Shown here: positions 63,165 to 64,000 of the stretch, in pieces
Numbering within the stretch: position 1 is the stretch's first letter
Layout of the letters: the number at the start of each line of letters is the position of its first letter
Source of the DNA: Lachnospira sp.
Lineage (GTDB): Bacteria > Bacillota > Clostridia > Lachnospirales > Lachnospiraceae
DNA length: 64,000 nt
Direction of reading: 5' to 3'
Assembly (NCBI GenBank): GCA_017621205.1
Contig: JAGATQ010000039.1
Coordinates: 154,249-218,248, forward strand
Position numbers and translations under genes: made by a program
Notes under the pieces: generated by a model
The model's input: the letters and a program-made list of their open reading frames with translations, nothing else
Told to the model about the DNA's origin: nothing
Databases searched by the model: none

Positions 63165-63193
63165 TTGACTGAATAAATTTAAAACGGTATAAT
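63165..63193 (+). promoter_or_regulatory. Consensus promoter of the final gene
   Basis: TTGACT (63165-63170) and perfect TATAAT (63188-63193) are 17 bp apart. The leader holds an 8-bp inverted repeat, TTTACATT and AATGTAAA (63204-63211, 63227-63234), that could be an operator or a leader hairpin. Confidence 0.8.
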
Positions 63194-63255
63194 ATTGTTG
63201 GTGTTTACATTGTAAAAAATGGATAGAATGTAAATTTAGAAACGGAGGAAACCAT

Positions 63256-64000
63256 ATGAAAATAAAAGGTACATATAGAAAAATAATAGCAATGCTGATT
63301 ATTATCGCTATGTTATTCCAGCAGGCAGTATTGGCAGCAGATGCCAGAGAAGATACAGTAACAACAGTATCAGAAGCCCAAACAACGAACAGCAGGGATA
63401 ATGCTTCTGAAGAAGACACCACTGAAGACCTCGAAGAAGATACTACAGAGGACATACCAGAAGCCGGAGAACGTCCATATACAGTTGCAGATTATGCAAA
63501 TTATGCCTATAGCTGTCCTGCTTTAACAGCAGTAGAAGCAATAGAACAGGTAGAAATCAACACAGATGAGAAAACAGCCAGTGGCAACATATTAGTATTC
63601 GGGGATGAGGGGGAAGCATTAGTAAATGAATTCATCCAGCAAGGAACCAGTACCATATATAAAGGCACCTCAAAGCCAGCCAGCATCATCCTTGAATACA
63701 CAGATGACATCACCATGGTAAAACACCCTTTTACAGCATACGACCTCTTCCTGTTCGAAGAAAGTGCCACAGAGATTGGGCTGACCAGTCAGGAATTTCT
63801 AACCCTCACCCAGCTAACCGACATCCCTATTCTATATGATAAAACCTTATTATATAAGCTTCACACGACAGGCGGGAGCTATCACTTTGACGATACAACA
63901 GGAACGCTGCTCATCAACACGGCAGAACCCTTCGCAGGAACAGAAAGCTACCGCAGCGGCGGCATTAAGCATGAACGTCCTTTAAGCATCAAAGGGGTTA
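63256..64000 (+). CDS. Secreted protein of unknown function, cut by window end
   Basis: The frame opens with ATG at 63256 behind GGAGG and stays open to the window edge (248 codons). A signal peptide is clear (KIIAMLIIIAMLFQQAVLAADA), followed by an acidic Ser/Thr/Glu linker (EEDTTEDLEEDTTED, about residues 48-70) and a mixed domain with no recognised motif. Its codon choice favours C at third positions (ACC, ATC, CTC, AAC) far more than the neighbouring genes, which may point to recent transfer or different expression. No function is assigned. Confidence 0.8.
   Translation, partial: MKIKGTYRKIIAMLIIIAMLFQQAVLAADAREDTVTTVSEAQTTNSRDNASEEDTTEDLEEDTTEDIPEAGERPYTVADYANYAYSCPALTAVEAIEQVEINTDEKTASGNILVFGDEGEALVNEFIQQGTSTIYKGTSKPASIILEYTDDITMVKHPFTAYDLFLFEESATEIGLTSQEFLTLTQLTDIPILYDKTLLYKLHTTGGSYHFDDTTGTLLINTAEPFAGTESYRSGGIKHERPLSIKGV

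Overview
The window looks like the chromosome of a low-GC, anaerobic, Gram-positive Clostridia species, most likely Lachnospiraceae. The signs are AddAB recombination genes, a T-box-controlled trp operon, the redox repressor Rex, a spore-type small acid-soluble protein, a group B-like [FeFe]-hydrogenase, phosphate butyryltransferase, strong AAGGAGG-type ribosome binding sites, and large secreted Big_2 (bacterial Ig-like) proteins with Lys/Ser/Thr-rich repeats. Family placement is inferred from gene content; no 16S gene or phage is present. Most of the window is ordinary chromosome, but it has several non-coding or damaged features worth attention.

Layout. 0-0.6 kb: no gene, but two copies of a long structured inverted-repeat element; a third copy lies at 22.17-22.41 kb. 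0.66-9.2 kb: addB-addA, a SASP-like gene and a methyltransferase. 9.3-14.5 kb: a T-box leader followed by trpE-G-C-B-A, with no trpD or trpF. 14.6-17.4 kb: two proteins of unknown function and tRNA-Gly. 17.6-22.1 kb: an acyl-CoA ligase-like enzyme, trpS, a membrane-anchored protein and mntP. 22.4-24.3 kb (minus): an epimerase-like gene and a dihydrouridine synthase. 24.4-28.9 kb: a Nudix hydrolase, an LTA-synthase-like enzyme and a convergent ABC-F ATPase. 28.9-35.4 kb: rex, a coiled-coil protein, nnr, alr, mazF, a CBS protein and yebC. 35.4-47.0 kb: an XRE regulator divergent from a secreted amidase, then three very large secreted Big_2/leucine-rich-repeat proteins in one operon. 47.1-49.5 kb (minus): ptb and a HisS-family gene. 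49.7-58.6 kb: a long probable operon with a zinc-ribbon membrane protein, a small alarmone synthetase, a DUF2156 membrane protein with an acidic spacer, RF3, two proteins of unknown function, a PD-(D/E)XK-like protein and a zinc-ribbon gene split by TAA. 58.7-60.3 kb: the hydrogenase. 60.4-64 kb: a perfect hairpin, a GH25 lysozyme gene interrupted by TGA at a conserved Trp, a GNAT acetyltransferase and a secreted protein that runs off the window.

The most unusual signal is the ~235-bp element family. It is imperfectly palindromic over its whole length and has inner hairpins whose stems show compensatory base changes between copies, while a 20-nt loop is identical. That pattern points to selection on a folded RNA or single-stranded DNA. 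Other points are two genes split by single in-frame stop codons, an orphan MazF after alr, a Rex-type operator inside a consensus promoter upstream of rex, and a duplicated ribosome binding site and start at mntP.
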